NCBI GenBank assembly: GCA_000717735.1 | Contig: JOBE01000036.1 | Span: 1 to 64,000 of the forward strand | DNA: 64,000 nt | DNA from: Streptomyces griseoluteus | Lineage (GTDB): Bacteria; Actinomycetota; Actinomycetes; Streptomycetales; Streptomycetaceae | Reading direction: 5' to 3' | In this document: positions 9,159 through 18,318 of the stretch, piece by piece | Numbering within the stretch: the first letter of the stretch is position 1 | Layout of the letters: each line of letters starts with the position of its first letter | Notes under the pieces: generated by a model | The model's input: only the letters and a program-made list of their open reading frames with translations | What the model was told of the DNA's origin: nothing | Databases searched by the model: none | Position numbers and translations under genes: made by a program

Positions 9159-9803
9159 ATGTCGCTGAAGCACGCCGTCCTCGCAGCTCTCCTGGAGGGC
9201 GAGGCATCCGGATACGACCTTGCCAAGATCTTCGACGTGTCCGTCGCCAATTTCTGGGCCGCCACCCCGCAGCAGCTCTACCGCGAGCTGGACCGGCTCG
9301 CGGAGGCCGGCCTCATCGCGGCGCGTGTGGTGGAGCAGGAACGGCGCCCCAACAAGCGGATGTTCAGCCTCACGGAGCCGGGGCTCCGGGACCTGACCGC
9401 CTACACGTCGTCGCCGCCGCGCCCCAGCGCGGTCCGTGACGAGCTGATGGTCCAGGTGCAGGCCTGCGACGAGGGGGACACGGCGGCCGTACGCGGCTTC
9501 GTGGCCCAGCGGATGGAGACGGCCCGGGCGAAGCTGGCCCGCTACGACCGGCTGCGGGAGTGGATGCTCGCCGGCCGGGACGAGGCGAGCTACCTCGACG
9601 AGGCCGAGCGGGTCGGCCCGTATCTCACACTGATGCGCGGCCGGTTCTTCGAGGAGGAGAACCTGCGCTGGGGTGAGCGGACCCTCGCCGTGCTCGACCG
9701 CCGCGCCCTGGCCCGGAGCCGGGCCGCGGAGGAGCCGGCGGCGGGGGCGAGGCCGGATCAAGGGGCCGTGGCCGGCTTGGCCGGGGGACCCACCGGGGAG
9801 TGA
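9159..9803 (+). CDS. PadR family transcriptional regulator
   Basis: A 214-residue regulator with the PadR winged-helix domain at residues 1-80 (LKHAVLAALLEGEASGYDLAKIF, then QQLYRELDRLAEAGLIAARVV, wing RRPNKRMFSLTEPG) followed by a helical dimerisation domain. PadR proteins repress a divergent gene and their own, and release DNA on binding a small ligand. Here the neighbour is an SRPBCC protein and the palindrome between them fits. The ligand is unknown. Confidence in family is high. Confidence 0.9.
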   Translation: MSLKHAVLAALLEGEASGYDLAKIFDVSVANFWAATPQQLYRELDRLAEAGLIAARVVEQERRPNKRMFSLTEPGLRDLTAYTSSPPRPSAVRDELMVQVQACDEGDTAAVRGFVAQRMETARAKLARYDRLREWMLAGRDEASYLDEAERVGPYLTLMRGRFFEEENLRWGERTLAVLDRRALARSRAAEEPAAGARPDQGAVAGLAGGPTGE

Positions 9804-9928
9804 GGGCGGGGGGGAGGCGGGGAGTGAGGGCACGGGGAGTGACGACGCGCCCTACCGTGCGGTAACGTCACCGATCCGCCACCGGACGCGCCGGTCGCGG
9901 ATCAGGGACGGATCGGGGACGGACCGCT

Positions 9929-10378
9929 ATGAACGTCGGTGACCTCGTCGAGGACTTCAGCCTTCCGGACGAGACGGGCACCCCTCGGTCCCTGACCGGC
10001 CTGCTCACCGAGGGACCGGTCGTCCTCTTCTTCTACCCGGCGGCACTCACGCCGGGCTGCACCGCCGAGGCCTGCCACTTCCGGGATCTCGCGGCCGAGT
10101 TCCGCGCCGTCGGCGCGCTGCCCGTCGGGATCAGCACGGACGGGATGGAACGGCAGCAGGAGTTCGCCGAGCGGCACTCGCTCGGCTACCCGCTGCTCTC
10201 CGACCCGGACGGCGCCGTGCGCGACCGGTTCGGGGTGAAGCGCGGGTTCTCCCTCGCGCCGACGAAGCGGGTGACGTTCGTGATCGGCCAGGACCGGCGG
10301 ATACGCGAGGTCGTCCGCAGCGAACTGCGCATGAACGCCCACGCCGACCGCGCACTCGCCGCTCTGCGCACCGCCTGA
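9929..10378 (+). CDS. bcp: Peroxiredoxin, Bcp/AhpC-TSA type
   Basis: A 149-residue thiol peroxidase. The motif FFYPAALTPGCTAEACHFRD carries Cys44 and Cys49, the two-cysteine arrangement of the Bcp/PrxQ group; Thr41-Pro42 and a downstream Arg complete the usual site. It reduces peroxides in the cytoplasm with thioredoxin-like partners. Length is normal and there is no export signal. Confidence 0.9.
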   Translation: MNVGDLVEDFSLPDETGTPRSLTGLLTEGPVVLFFYPAALTPGCTAEACHFRDLAAEFRAVGALPVGISTDGMERQQEFAERHSLGYPLLSDPDGAVRDRFGVKRGFSLAPTKRVTFVIGQDRRIREVVRSELRMNAHADRALAALRTA

Positions 10379-10520
10379 GTCGCTCGGCGCACTCCATCCC
10401 ACCACGGGGACGGACGGCCCACACGGGGAGCGTTCACGACATGCGGGGGCGGGCCGGTCGGGTGACACTCGCTGCAACGCCCGGCCTCTCCCGGCCTGCG
10501 CGGGAACGGAGTGTGCAGGA

Positions 10521-10922
10521 ATGGACGACTACCCCCTCCTCAACCTCTTCTGGACGATGCTGTGGTTCTTCCTCTGGATCATGTGGCTGTTCCTGCTGTT
10601 CAAGGTGGTCACCGACATCTTCCGGGACCAGTCCCTCAACGGGTGGGCCAAGGCCGGATGGCTGATCTTCTGCATCGTGCTGCCGTACCTCGGCGTGCTG
10701 GTCTACGTCATCGCCCGGGGCAAGAGCATGGGCGAGCGTGATGTGAAGCGGGCCAGGGAGAGCGAGGCCGCGTTCCAGGAGTACATCCGCAGGACCGCCG
10801 GACCCCAGGGCGGCGGTGCCGGCAGCTCCGCCGACGAACTGACCCGGCTCGCGGACCTGAAGGAGAAGGGCGCCATCACGCCCGAGGAGTTCGAGAAGGC
10901 GAAGGCCAAGGTCCTGGCCTGA
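10521..10922 (+). CDS. Membrane protein with PLDc_N-like and SHOCT domains
   Basis: A 133-residue protein. Two membrane helices (WTMLWFFLWIMWLFLLFKVV and AGWLIFCIVLPYLGVLVYVIA) form the small PLDc_N-type anchor, and the C-terminal 30 residues (LTRLADLKEKGAITPEEFEKAKAKVL) are a SHOCT motif, a short helical hairpin associated with oligomerisation. Very common in Streptomyces, with no fixed biochemical role. The chimeric gene follows after 37 bp on the same strand. Confidence 0.88.
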   Translation: MDDYPLLNLFWTMLWFFLWIMWLFLLFKVVTDIFRDQSLNGWAKAGWLIFCIVLPYLGVLVYVIARGKSMGERDVKRARESEAAFQEYIRRTAGPQGGGAGSSADELTRLADLKEKGAITPEEFEKAKAKVLA

Positions 10923-10959
10923 GACACCGGAGGCGGACGGGAAGGAAGCACACGCGGTC

Positions 10960-11823
10960 GTGCGGAAGAAGGCGCGGGCGGCACCGGCCGCCGGGCTCGC
11001 GGGCTCCCTCTGGCGGGAGGCCCTCGCGGAGCCCGGCAGACTTTCGGAGTCGCTCGCGTCCTTCGCACTGCGCCATCTGGGGCCGGGCGCCGGAGCCGCC
11101 GTCGCCCGCCTGCGTGCGGCCCGCCCCGAGGCCGACGCGGCCGCCCTGAGAGCCCTGGTCGTGACCCGTGGCCGCAGGGCAGTGGTGTCCGAGGGGGCCT
11201 TCGTCGGCGGCCCGTTCCTCTTCCTCGTCCCGTTCGCCTTCTGCGGCGCGCTCCTCTCCCAGGCCCGCGCCGTGCTCGAACTCGCCGCCGTCGAAGGGCG
11301 GGACGCCACGGACCCGGAGCGGTCCGCCGAACTGCTTGTCCTGCAAGGCGTGTGCGGGGACACCGCGGCGGCCCGGGCAGCGCTGGAGGCACCCGGAAGC
11401 GGGCCACGAGGAGCGAACGGGCCGGGCCGCCTGGCCGTGCTCCGGGGCCTGACCTCGCGGATGGCGCGTCTCCTCGGACTGATCACGGCCGATGACGGTG
11501 CCGGCCGGCTGGTCCGCGTCGGCCGGTGGGCGCTCCTCATCGTGGTCCTCCTGGTCGGTCTGGTGGCACCGCTGGTCTGGCTGCCCTATACGCTGCCGCA
11601 GGGATCCCTGCACCTCTGGTACGAGGAGCCGGGCGACTCGTCCGCCCGCCCCGGCCGTGCGGACGTCACCGCGCTCGACCTGCCGGACGGCGTGACCGCC
11701 TACCTGTGCGGGCCGCTGCCCTTCCTGCGCTCGGTCCGCGGTGACCTCATCGGCCGCGGCGCCGCCGCCGGCATCCACTACGAGGTGTTCGGTCCCGACC
11801 TGTGGCTGGGTGCCGAGAGCTGA
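10960..11823 (+). CDS. Chimeric gene: membrane protein fused to a flavohemoglobin C-terminus
   Basis: A 287-residue product. Residues 1 to about 215 resemble an uncharacterised Streptomyces membrane protein (blocks RRAVVSEGAFVGGPFLFLVPFAF and WALLIVVLLVGLVAPLVWLP). From about residue 216 (nt 11605) the text becomes LHLWYEEPGD ... GVTAYLCGPLPFLRSVR ... IHYEVFGPDLWLG, the ending of flavohemoglobin/NAD-ferredoxin reductase domains (Hmp). The FAD part and globin are absent, so this tail cannot act as a reductase. A deletion that joined two genes in frame is the simplest reading. Whether the chimera is expressed or useful is unknown. Confidence 0.75.
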   Translation: MRKKARAAPAAGLAGSLWREALAEPGRLSESLASFALRHLGPGAGAAVARLRAARPEADAAALRALVVTRGRRAVVSEGAFVGGPFLFLVPFAFCGALLSQARAVLELAAVEGRDATDPERSAELLVLQGVCGDTAAARAALEAPGSGPRGANGPGRLAVLRGLTSRMARLLGLITADDGAGRLVRVGRWALLIVVLLVGLVAPLVWLPYTLPQGSLHLWYEEPGDSSARPGRADVTALDLPDGVTAYLCGPLPFLRSVRGDLIGRGAAAGIHYEVFGPDLWLGAES

Positions 11824-11898
11824 GCCGGCACACACGGCCGGCGGGCCTCCCCCGCCCCTTCTCGTCGGAGACGGAGCTGGACGGGGCGGGGAAGCCGG

Positions 11899-12270
11899 TC
11901 AGCAGCCGGTCGACCAGATGTGGGAGTCACCGCGGTCGTTGGCGGCGCCGTTGTAACCGACCTCCTGTCCCGGGGCGAGACAGATGGTCATGCCGCCGCC
12001 CTGCCAAGCGCTCTCGTAGACCTTGACGTGGTCCTTGATGCCGGGACCCGAGATGCCGTGGTTGGCCCAGGAGGAGTCGGTGTCGGAGATCCAGCTCTCC
12101 CACCAGCCGTCGTCTCCGCTCCAGTTGGCACGCTGGCCGCCGAAGTTGGAGTCCTGCCAGACGCAGAACTCGCCGCTGGGGCATTCGGCGGCCCCGGCGG
12201 AGGTGGCGAGGGCGAGGCCTGCCGTGGCGGCGAACAGCGCCGCGGCGGTGGTGACGAGAAGTCGCTTCAC
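11899..12270 (-). CDS. Secreted peptidase-inhibitor family I36 / crystallin-like protein
   Basis: A 123-residue exported protein: signal peptide (LLVTTAAALFAATAGLALATSAGAA) then a mature part with CPSGEFCVWQDSNFGGQ, the start of the I36 (SMPI-like, beta/gamma-crystallin-fold) domain, and four Cys positions including the final one. I36 members inhibit metalloproteases outside the cell. The GTG start shares GTGA with the stop of the preceding lipoprotein gene, so translation is probably coupled. Confidence 0.85.
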   Translation of the reverse strand: MKRLLVTTAAALFAATAGLALATSAGAAECPSGEFCVWQDSNFGGQRANWSGDDGWWESWISDTDSSWANHGISGPGIKDHVKVYESAWQGGGMTICLAPGQEVGYNGAANDRGDSHIWSTGC

Positions 12271-12980
12271 GAGAGTGTGGGGCCTTTCTGCGGGTGGGTG
12301 GACGCGGGCAGTTCGGCTGCCCGCCGCAGCGCGCGGTCGCGCAGCTGCCGGTATGCGGTGAGCTCGTCGCGTCGCAGGGCGCGTACGGTGACCAACTCGG
12401 CGGCCTCGAGCCGGGCGCGGATCTCGTCGAGTCCGCTCTCCCGGCCGCAGCGGGTTGCGACGGCCGGATCGGGACGGTCGGGGCGGGGACGGTCGGGTGG
12501 GGTCACGCACCGGGTCCAGCGGTCGAGTGCCGCGCGGTGGGCGGGGTCGGCGCGCACGCGGGCCTGAACCTCGGCGCGGAGGTTGCCGACGATGACCTGG
12601 GCCCTGAACCAGCGGCGCTGATCGCCGTAGAGCCGGTGGCGGGCGGTGGCGAGGCAGCCGTCCTGGTGGGCGGTGACGGTGGCGCCCGTGGCGAGGGTGA
12701 CGGAGAGTTCCCGGGGACCGGCGCCGAAGAGCGCCGCCCGGAGGGTCCGATCCTCGTCCGGGGCGCGGGGCCTGGACGCCAGGGAGAGGCCCTGGTCGTT
12801 CAGGCAGTCGACGACGAGCCGGTGCTCGGCGCCTTTGAGCAGCGCGTCCTGAGCCGCCGTACCGGAGGGGACTCCGGGGGTTCCGGGTGCTCCCGGTCCG
12901 ACGGCGGTGCAGCCCGAGAGCAGCAGTGCGGCGGAGGCCGCCAGGACGGTGTGACGGATGTGCGCGGCGCTGCGCAGCAT
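12267..12980 (-). CDS. Lipoprotein of unknown function
   Basis: A 237-residue lipoprotein: signal sequence with lipobox (LAASAALLLSGC), followed by a Pro/Gly linker and a charged helical domain with two further Cys (VVDCLNDQG, HQDGCLA) and a late Cys pair (RWTRCVTPP, ATRCGRESG). I do not recognise the family. The ATG at 12980 follows AAGGGGGAC. The gene overlaps the inhibitor gene by 4 bp, so the two likely form one unit. Confidence 0.75.
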   Translation of the reverse strand: MLRSAAHIRHTVLAASAALLLSGCTAVGPGAPGTPGVPSGTAAQDALLKGAEHRLVVDCLNDQGLSLASRPRAPDEDRTLRAALFGAGPRELSVTLATGATVTAHQDGCLATARHRLYGDQRRWFRAQVIVGNLRAEVQARVRADPAHRAALDRWTRCVTPPDRPRPDRPDPAVATRCGRESGLDEIRARLEAAELVTVRALRRDELTAYRQLRDRALRRAAELPASTHPQKGPTLS

Positions 12981-13392
12981 GGCGGTCCCCCTTGGATCGT
13001 TCCTGGTCGGAGCTTCGGCGAGTGATCGACTCGACGGCTCGGAATGATCACTGCCCGACGAGACAGCCGCCATGCCGAAGGTCACTCGAACGAGTCGAAC
13101 GTGCCGGGGCACGCGCCCCTCATGCGCTGCGGCCGTGCCGCGCGAAGCGGGACGGGGAGCGTCCAGCGGAACGGGGACCGGAACCGGGACCGGGAACGAC
13201 AAGGCCCCGGTTGGACGGGGGATTCCAACCGGGGCTGATCGCCGTGACGCGAAGGGCGGTCACCTCTGGCGGGGGACCAGGGGACCGGGCCCCTTCGCAG
13301 TCACATACGTATGAACGATAAACCTTTCCCGAATGTTCCGAGCGTTCCCGCATAGGCGATGTACGTCACATCACCCGATTTCGGCAGGTCGG
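12981..13392. other. 412-bp gene-free stretch
   Basis: Holds the leader of the lipoprotein gene, a strong hairpin (13204-13235) and a 10-bp palindrome CATACGTATG at 13314-13323. No coding sequence with a ribosome site is seen. Confidence 0.5.
13204..13235 (-). terminator. Hairpin terminator downstream of the deacetylase
   Basis: GCCCCGGTTGGA pairs perfectly with TCCAACCGGGGC around an 8-nt loop. On the minus strand the stem is followed by a mildly T-rich CTTGTCGTT, so it probably ends transcription coming from the deacetylase gene. Confidence 0.6.
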
Positions 13393-14178
13393 TCAGTCCT
13401 TCTCGGGGCGGTAGACGGAGCCCGGTTCGGCCTCACCGGGGGCGAGGAGCTCCGGCACCGTCACGAAGGTGAAGCCCCGCCGCTTCAGCTCGTCGATGAT
13501 CGACGGGACGGCCGGGACCGTCCCGTCGTAGATGTCGTGGAGCAGGATGATCCCGTCGCCGTGCGCCTGTTCGAGCACCCGCTGGCGTATGAGGGCCGAG
13601 TCGGTGGTGGAGTAGTCCTTGGCGGTGATGCTCCACAGGATCTGGGCGAGCCCCAGCTCCCGGCTGACGTCGGACACCATGTCGTCGGTGCGTCCCTGCG
13701 GCGGGCGCATGAGGGTGGGCTTCCGGCCGGTGATCTTCTCGATGGCCTCCTGGGTACGGGACAGCTCGTCGCGAACCTCCGCCTCGTCGAGATCGGTCAG
13801 GATCTGGTGCGTCCAGGTGTGGTTGGCGACCTCGTGCCCCTCGGCGGCTATGCGCGCGACCACCTTGGGGTAGCGGTCGACGTGCTTCTTGCCGAGCAGG
13901 AAGAAGGTCGCGGGGACCCGCTTCTCCTTCAGGATGTCGAGGAGCCGGGGAGTGTCCTTGCCCGGCCCCGCGTCGAAGGTCAGCGCGATGCACTTGACCT
14001 TGGCGCAGTCGACGCGGCGGGCCGCGGCGCCCGCCTTGTCATCCGTTCCGCCCTCTTCCCGCGCGTCCTGCGGTGTGACGGTGTCGACTCCGCAGCCGCC
14101 GAGCGTCAGCATCAGCGACGCGACGGCGAGCAGGACGGCGGCCGTCCCCCTGCGTCGGCCCGGCCTGGATCGGAACAT
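13393..14178 (-). CDS. Polysaccharide deacetylase lipoprotein (NodB homology)
   Basis: A 261-residue surface lipoprotein. The signal ends in a lipobox (LMLTLGGC). The NodB domain shows motif 1 as ALTFDAGPG (Asp-Ala in place of the common Asp-Asp), motif 2 as NHTWTH with the two zinc His, motif 3 as MRPPQGRTD, and later HDIYDGT with the catalytic-side His. It removes N-acetyl groups from cell-wall or capsular sugars. ATG 14178 is used because GGGAAGG lies about 11 nt upstream; a GTG at 14247 is in frame but lacks a site. Confidence 0.88.
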   Translation of the reverse strand: MFRSRPGRRRGTAAVLLAVASLMLTLGGCGVDTVTPQDAREEGGTDDKAGAAARRVDCAKVKCIALTFDAGPGKDTPRLLDILKEKRVPATFFLLGKKHVDRYPKVVARIAAEGHEVANHTWTHQILTDLDEAEVRDELSRTQEAIEKITGRKPTLMRPPQGRTDDMVSDVSRELGLAQILWSITAKDYSTTDSALIRQRVLEQAHGDGIILLHDIYDGTVPAVPSIIDELKRRGFTFVTVPELLAPGEAEPGSVYRPEKD

Positions 14179-14372
14179 GGTGGAACCTGCCTTCCCCGGT
14201 GGTGTCTTCGGTCCGGCCGGATTCCGCCTGGTCAGGGCGGTATTCACGGCCGATCGAGCACTCTACACACGGTGTATACCGGGGGTGTCGGCAGGGTCCT
14301 GCCTCGTGCGGGGGCACACGTCGACCCCGGACGGCGCCCGTCCGCTCCGTCCGGGGAGTTCGCACCCGCCGC

Positions 14373-14738
14373 TCAGCGGGGGGCGAGCAGCAGCCTGGCC
14401 TCTGTCTCCTGGTCACCGGAGACGGCCTGCAGGGACTGGATGTCGAAGCCGGCGGCGAGCACCTTCTCGACCTCGTCGACGGCGTGGTAGCCGCCGGTGA
14501 GCGTGACGCCGACCGGGGACGTCAGGCTGGGAGGACGCACCTCCTGACGCCGTCCGCCCGCCGTGTCGAACGTGGCCGTCCAGACGGTGGGAGAAGGCCC
14601 GGTGGCCGTCTGCGGGCTCGGGGCCTGGTCCTCCAGCTGGTAGACGCCGTCGAGGACGTCGAAGACGGCCTCGGCATCCTCCCGGCTGCAGTCGCTCAGC
14701 TGCACGGTGACGTCGGTGTCGATGTGCAAGTCGTACAC
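14373..14738 (-). CDS. Conserved hypothetical protein
   Basis: A 121-residue acidic protein starting YDLHIDTDVTVQLSDCSREDAEAVFDVLDGVY and ending in ESL-type helices (VEKVLAAGFDIQSLQAVSG). I do not recognise a named domain. GTG 14738 is preferred because GAGGAG lies 9 nt upstream; ATG 14747 abuts the same site with no spacing. It follows the DNA ligase on the same strand after 136 bp. Confidence 0.65.
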   Translation of the reverse strand: MYDLHIDTDVTVQLSDCSREDAEAVFDVLDGVYQLEDQAPSPQTATGPSPTVWTATFDTAGGRRQEVRPPSLTSPVGVTLTGGYHAVDEVEKVLAAGFDIQSLQAVSGDQETEARLLLAPR

Positions 14739-14883
14739 GTCGCTCATCTCCTCGCGGCCCGCCCGTCGCTCGTGGCGCCTGTCGTCGAGGCGCCCGCGCT
14801 CGTCGCGCCGGCGCCGCCGTGCCACCTCTCCAGCATCCCTCGCGGGACGTCGTCGCGCGAGACCCGCCCCGCCCCGCCCGCCC

Positions 14884-16431
14884 TCACCGACGGCCGATGA
14901 TCTCCTCCACCGTGTCGGCCTCCGCGGCCGGCTTGTCGGGTCGGTGGCGCACGACCCGGGCGAAGCGGAGGGTGACACCGGCCGGGTAGCGCGTCGAGGT
15001 CTGGAGGCCGTCGTAGGCGATCTCGACCACCAGCTCGGGCCGTACTCGTACGGTGAAGCCGTCGTCCTCCACGGCGAGTTCTGCCAGCCGCTCGGTCTGC
15101 CAGCGCAGCATCTCGTCGGTCAGCCCTTTGAAGGTCTTGCCGAGCATGACGAACCCGCCGTCCGTCGTGCGGGCGCCGAGGTGCAGGTTGGAGAGGAGTC
15201 CGGTCCTGCGTCCGTGGCCCCGCTCGACGGCGAGGACGACGAGGTCGACGGTGTGGACGGGTTTCACCTTGAGCCAGGTACGTCCCCTGCGGCCCGCGAC
15301 GTAGGGCGCGTCCAGTCCCTTCACCAGAACACCTTCGTGTCCACGGGCCAGGGTGTCGGTGAAGAACCGCTCGGCCTCCCCGATCTGCGCAGGGTCCGCC
15401 GGGTCGGCGACCACGACCCGCCGGACCCGCTGGGTCGCCGGCAGCAGCCGGGAGAGGACCTCGTGCCGTTCGCGGCCCGGCCGGTCGATCAGGCCCAATC
15501 CGCCGACCGCGAGGACGTCGAAGAAGACGGGCGTGAGCGGCAGGGTGGCCCGCGCGCCGGCCACGTCGGTGCGGGAACCGACCCGGGCGGCGATGAACTG
15601 GAAGGACACGGGCCGCCCGGTTCCGGGGTCGAGGGCGATCACCTCGCCGTCCAGGATGAACGCGTCGGCGGGCACGGCGAGGGCGCTTGCGACGACTTCG
15701 GGGAGACGGTCGGTGATGTCGTCCAGCGAACGGGTGTGGACACGGACGTCGTCGCCGCGCCGATGGACCTGGACACGGATGCCGTCGAGTTTCTCCTCGA
15801 CGACGCAGGGCCCGAGGGCGCCGATCGCCTCGACGACGGAGGCGGCGGTGTGCGCCAGCATGGGCTGCACGGGCGTGCCGACCCGCAGGGTGAACCGTTC
15901 CAGGGCGGTGGCACCCTCGGCGAGCACGGCCTGGGCGACCGGGGGCAGCGCGCCTTCGAGCATCACGGCACGCCTCAGCTCGGCGGCCGGCACGGTGGCG
16001 GCCTGGGCCACGCCCTCCAGGGCGATGGCGTCCAGGGCTCCCTGACGCACCTCCCCGGTGAGCAGCCGCAGAAGGAGCTGCTGTTCGTCGTGGGTGGCGG
16101 CCGCGAACAGGGCGTGGACGAGGCGGGTCCGTTCCGCGCGGGCGCCGGCTCCGGAGACCGCGGCCAGCTCCGTCATCACCTCGTCGACCTGCCGGAGCGT
16201 GAGTCCCGGCCGTTCCACGGGTGGCACGGCGGGCGGAACCACGCCCTTCAGGACGCTCCACCCGACGCCGATCCGTCCCTGCGGGAGTCTCCCCGACAGG
16301 TAGGCGATGACGAGAGGGCTCTCCTCCGGCGCGGCCTCCGCGAACAGCTCGGCCAGGAGGCCGATCTTGCGCGAGCGCGCGGAGGCGGCGGAGACCTGTC
16401 GGGACACCTCCGCGACACGGGCGAGCAGCAT
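14884..16431 (-). CDS. lig: ATP-dependent DNA ligase
   Basis: A 515-residue ligase. An N-terminal DNA-binding helical domain (residues 1-190) precedes the nucleotidyl-transfer core with the adenylation motif EEKLDGIR (Lys214). Later motifs are FILDGEV, the VKGLD block near 390 and LKVKPVHTVDLVV, and an OB-fold closes the protein. It seals nicks with ATP and is accessory to the NAD ligase in actinobacteria, usually linked to repair. The start is set at ATG 16431 behind GGAGG; the long reading frame upstream is not supported. Confidence 0.92.
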   Translation of the reverse strand: MLLARVAEVSRQVSAASARSRKIGLLAELFAEAAPEESPLVIAYLSGRLPQGRIGVGWSVLKGVVPPAVPPVERPGLTLRQVDEVMTELAAVSGAGARAERTRLVHALFAAATHDEQQLLLRLLTGEVRQGALDAIALEGVAQAATVPAAELRRAVMLEGALPPVAQAVLAEGATALERFTLRVGTPVQPMLAHTAASVVEAIGALGPCVVEEKLDGIRVQVHRRGDDVRVHTRSLDDITDRLPEVVASALAVPADAFILDGEVIALDPGTGRPVSFQFIAARVGSRTDVAGARATLPLTPVFFDVLAVGGLGLIDRPGRERHEVLSRLLPATQRVRRVVVADPADPAQIGEAERFFTDTLARGHEGVLVKGLDAPYVAGRRGRTWLKVKPVHTVDLVVLAVERGHGRRTGLLSNLHLGARTTDGGFVMLGKTFKGLTDEMLRWQTERLAELAVEDDGFTVRVRPELVVEIAYDGLQTSTRYPAGVTLRFARVVRHRPDKPAAEADTVEEIIGRR

Positions 16432-16538
16432 GAACTCATCCTCCCCACACCCCGCCGCCCCCGCACCCCGGCACCACCCCGCCATCCCCGTGACGGCACC
16501 TCGCCGCGACCGGGACGGGCAAGCCATGGGCGTCGACG

Positions 16539-17555
16539 TCAGGGCCAGGACACCCGGCGCCTCTGCCCCTTGGTGCGTCCGGTGTCCGCCGCCCGCCGGC
16601 GGCGGAAACGGTCGAGCAGTCTGGTGCGGGCCTGACGGCCCGGTGGACGGTCGGACGCCGCCGGTCGCCCGCCGGGTGCCGGTACGGGCGGTCCGGGCGC
16701 CATGGCCGGTACGGGCGATCGTGGCTCCACGGCGACCGTGGCGCCGGTCCACTCTTCCGCCTCGACGCCCGGTGAGACCGCACCGGAGTCGCCGGGATAC
16801 GGAGCCGACTCCTCGGCGCGTGCCTCGTCCACGGCCAGGGCCAGGCTCATCCGGTGCCAGAGGATCTCGTCGGGATCGTCGGCCCGCGTGAGCCGCTCGG
16901 CGATCTCCCGCGCCGCCGACCGCGACGGCATCCCCGGGGGAAGCGGCGGACGCAAACGGTCGAGATGGGCACGCTCGTAGGGGTCGTCGACCACCTCGGC
17001 CACCTGGACCGGGTCCAGGAGCGAGGCGATGGCCGCCGCCCGCGCCCAAGGGTCGGCCGCGGCGCGGAGCAACAGGCTCAGCCGCCGGGCACGCCAGTTC
17101 CTCGGCCGAAGGTCCTCGTGCGCGGCGATGCGCTCCCGCACGTCGAGGGGCAGCCGTCCGGTGAGCAGGGAGGGGCAGGTGAGGCCGAACTCGGCGACCT
17201 CCTCCGCGAGATACATCCACACCACCGCCCGGTAGCGGTTCACGGAGAACCGCACCGGACTGAGGTGGCCCGTGCGGGCCAGTTTGGTGAACCGGTCCGG
17301 CGTGATCTCCAGGAGTGCGGCGGCCTCCCCGGTGCCGACCGCGCGCACCCGATCACGCAGACCGTCGGGGAAGTCCGGCCCGGCCCTGAGACGGTCGAGC
17401 TCGCGCCGCTCGACCCGCCGCCGGTCGCGCTCTCCCACCGGCACCGTCCTCACCAGGCCGAGCTGGACCGCGAGCCGGAACTCCTCGCGCCCCAGCTCCA
17501 GTTCCTGTGCGGCCCGAGCCGGCGTCACCGTGCGCGCTCCTTCGTCCACCGTCAT
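16539..17555 (-). CDS. Conserved Streptomyces protein with HTH-like N-terminus (DUF6397-like)
   Basis: A 338-residue protein. The N-terminal part has two helix-turn-helix-like blocks (TPARAAQELELGREEFRLAVQLG and GEAAALLEITPDRFTKLARTGHLSPVRFSVNRYRAVVW). A Pro/Ala-rich variable tail follows from about residue 230 and ends in a basic stretch. I recall such proteins as DUF6397, though I cannot check. A DNA-binding role is possible but not shown. The ATG follows GGGAGGG. Confidence 0.65.
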   Translation of the reverse strand: MTVDEGARTVTPARAAQELELGREEFRLAVQLGLVRTVPVGERDRRRVERRELDRLRAGPDFPDGLRDRVRAVGTGEAAALLEITPDRFTKLARTGHLSPVRFSVNRYRAVVWMYLAEEVAEFGLTCPSLLTGRLPLDVRERIAAHEDLRPRNWRARRLSLLLRAAADPWARAAAIASLLDPVQVAEVVDDPYERAHLDRLRPPLPPGMPSRSAAREIAERLTRADDPDEILWHRMSLALAVDEARAEESAPYPGDSGAVSPGVEAEEWTGATVAVEPRSPVPAMAPGPPVPAPGGRPAASDRPPGRQARTRLLDRFRRRRAADTGRTKGQRRRVSWP

Positions 17556-17738
17556 CCCGTGGCCCTCCCCCGTACGTCCGTGTCTCTCGTGTCGCGGGTC
17601 CCTCCGACCCACCACCGAGAACATAACGCAGAGTGACGACATCCGCACGACCTGTGGACAAGTCCTTGTGGACAACGGCTGCGGCACACCCCGGGGCCCA
17701 TGGCCCACGGCCTGCGCGGGGGACGACCACCGCAGGGG

Positions 17739-18152
17739 TCAGAGCAGGCCGCCCCCCGGACGTCCCGGCTGGCGTGCCGCCACTCCCAGGTGCTCGCCCA
17801 CGCGGTTGACGAGCAGCGTCATCTCGTACGCCACCTGGCCGACGTCCGCCTCCGCCGCGCTCAGGACGCACAGGCAGCTTCCCTCGCCCGCCGCCGTCAC
17901 GAAGAGCAACGCCTCGTCGAACTCCACCATCGTCTGTCGCGCCCTGCCCGCCCGGAAGTGCCGGCCCGAGCCCCGGGCGAGGCTGTGCAGGCCTGACGAG
18001 ACGGCGGCCAGGTGCTCGGCGTCCTCACGGGCGAGGCCGCTGCTCGCGCCGGTCACCAGCCCGTCGTTCGACAGCACGAGCGCGTGCCGTATGAATCCGA
18101 CGCGCTGGGTCAGGTCGTCGAGAAGCCAGTCAAGTCCCTTGTCCAATGCCAT
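17739..18152 (-). CDS. Roadblock/LC7 domain protein, stand-alone CvnB paralogue
   Basis: A 137-residue roadblock protein: LDWLLDDLTQRVGFIRHALVLSNDGLVTGASSGL, then EDAEHLAAVSSGLHSLARG. It is clearly related to the CvnB of the conservon 1.7 kb away (shared LDWLLDDL, LVLSNDGL, ASSGL, EDAEHLAA and RQTMVE). Roadblock proteins bind small GTPases of the MglA/CvnD type, so this may be a second partner for CvnD. GGGGAGG precedes the ATG. Confidence 0.88.
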   Translation of the reverse strand: MALDKGLDWLLDDLTQRVGFIRHALVLSNDGLVTGASSGLAREDAEHLAAVSSGLHSLARGSGRHFRAGRARQTMVEFDEALLFVTAAGEGSCLCVLSAAEADVGQVAYEMTLLVNRVGEHLGVAARQPGRPGGGLL

Positions 18153-18318
18153 CAGTGGTCCTCCCCCTGGGTGGTGCGTCCCTTCGGCGCCGGATGGCCG
18201 TGGTCCGGATGGCCGTGGTCCCGGTGCCGCGTGGTCCGCCGTATCGCCGCAAGCCTTACGCACTGTCGTGAACAGGGCAAGCACTGCGCCACGCCCGCGC
18301 GTGCCGCAGGATGGGGCC

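Noticed and set aside
16431..17220. N-terminal extension of the DNA ligase
   Set aside because: The upstream frame overlaps the regulator-like gene at 16539-17555 and lacks conservation features; ATG 16431 has a good ribosome site.
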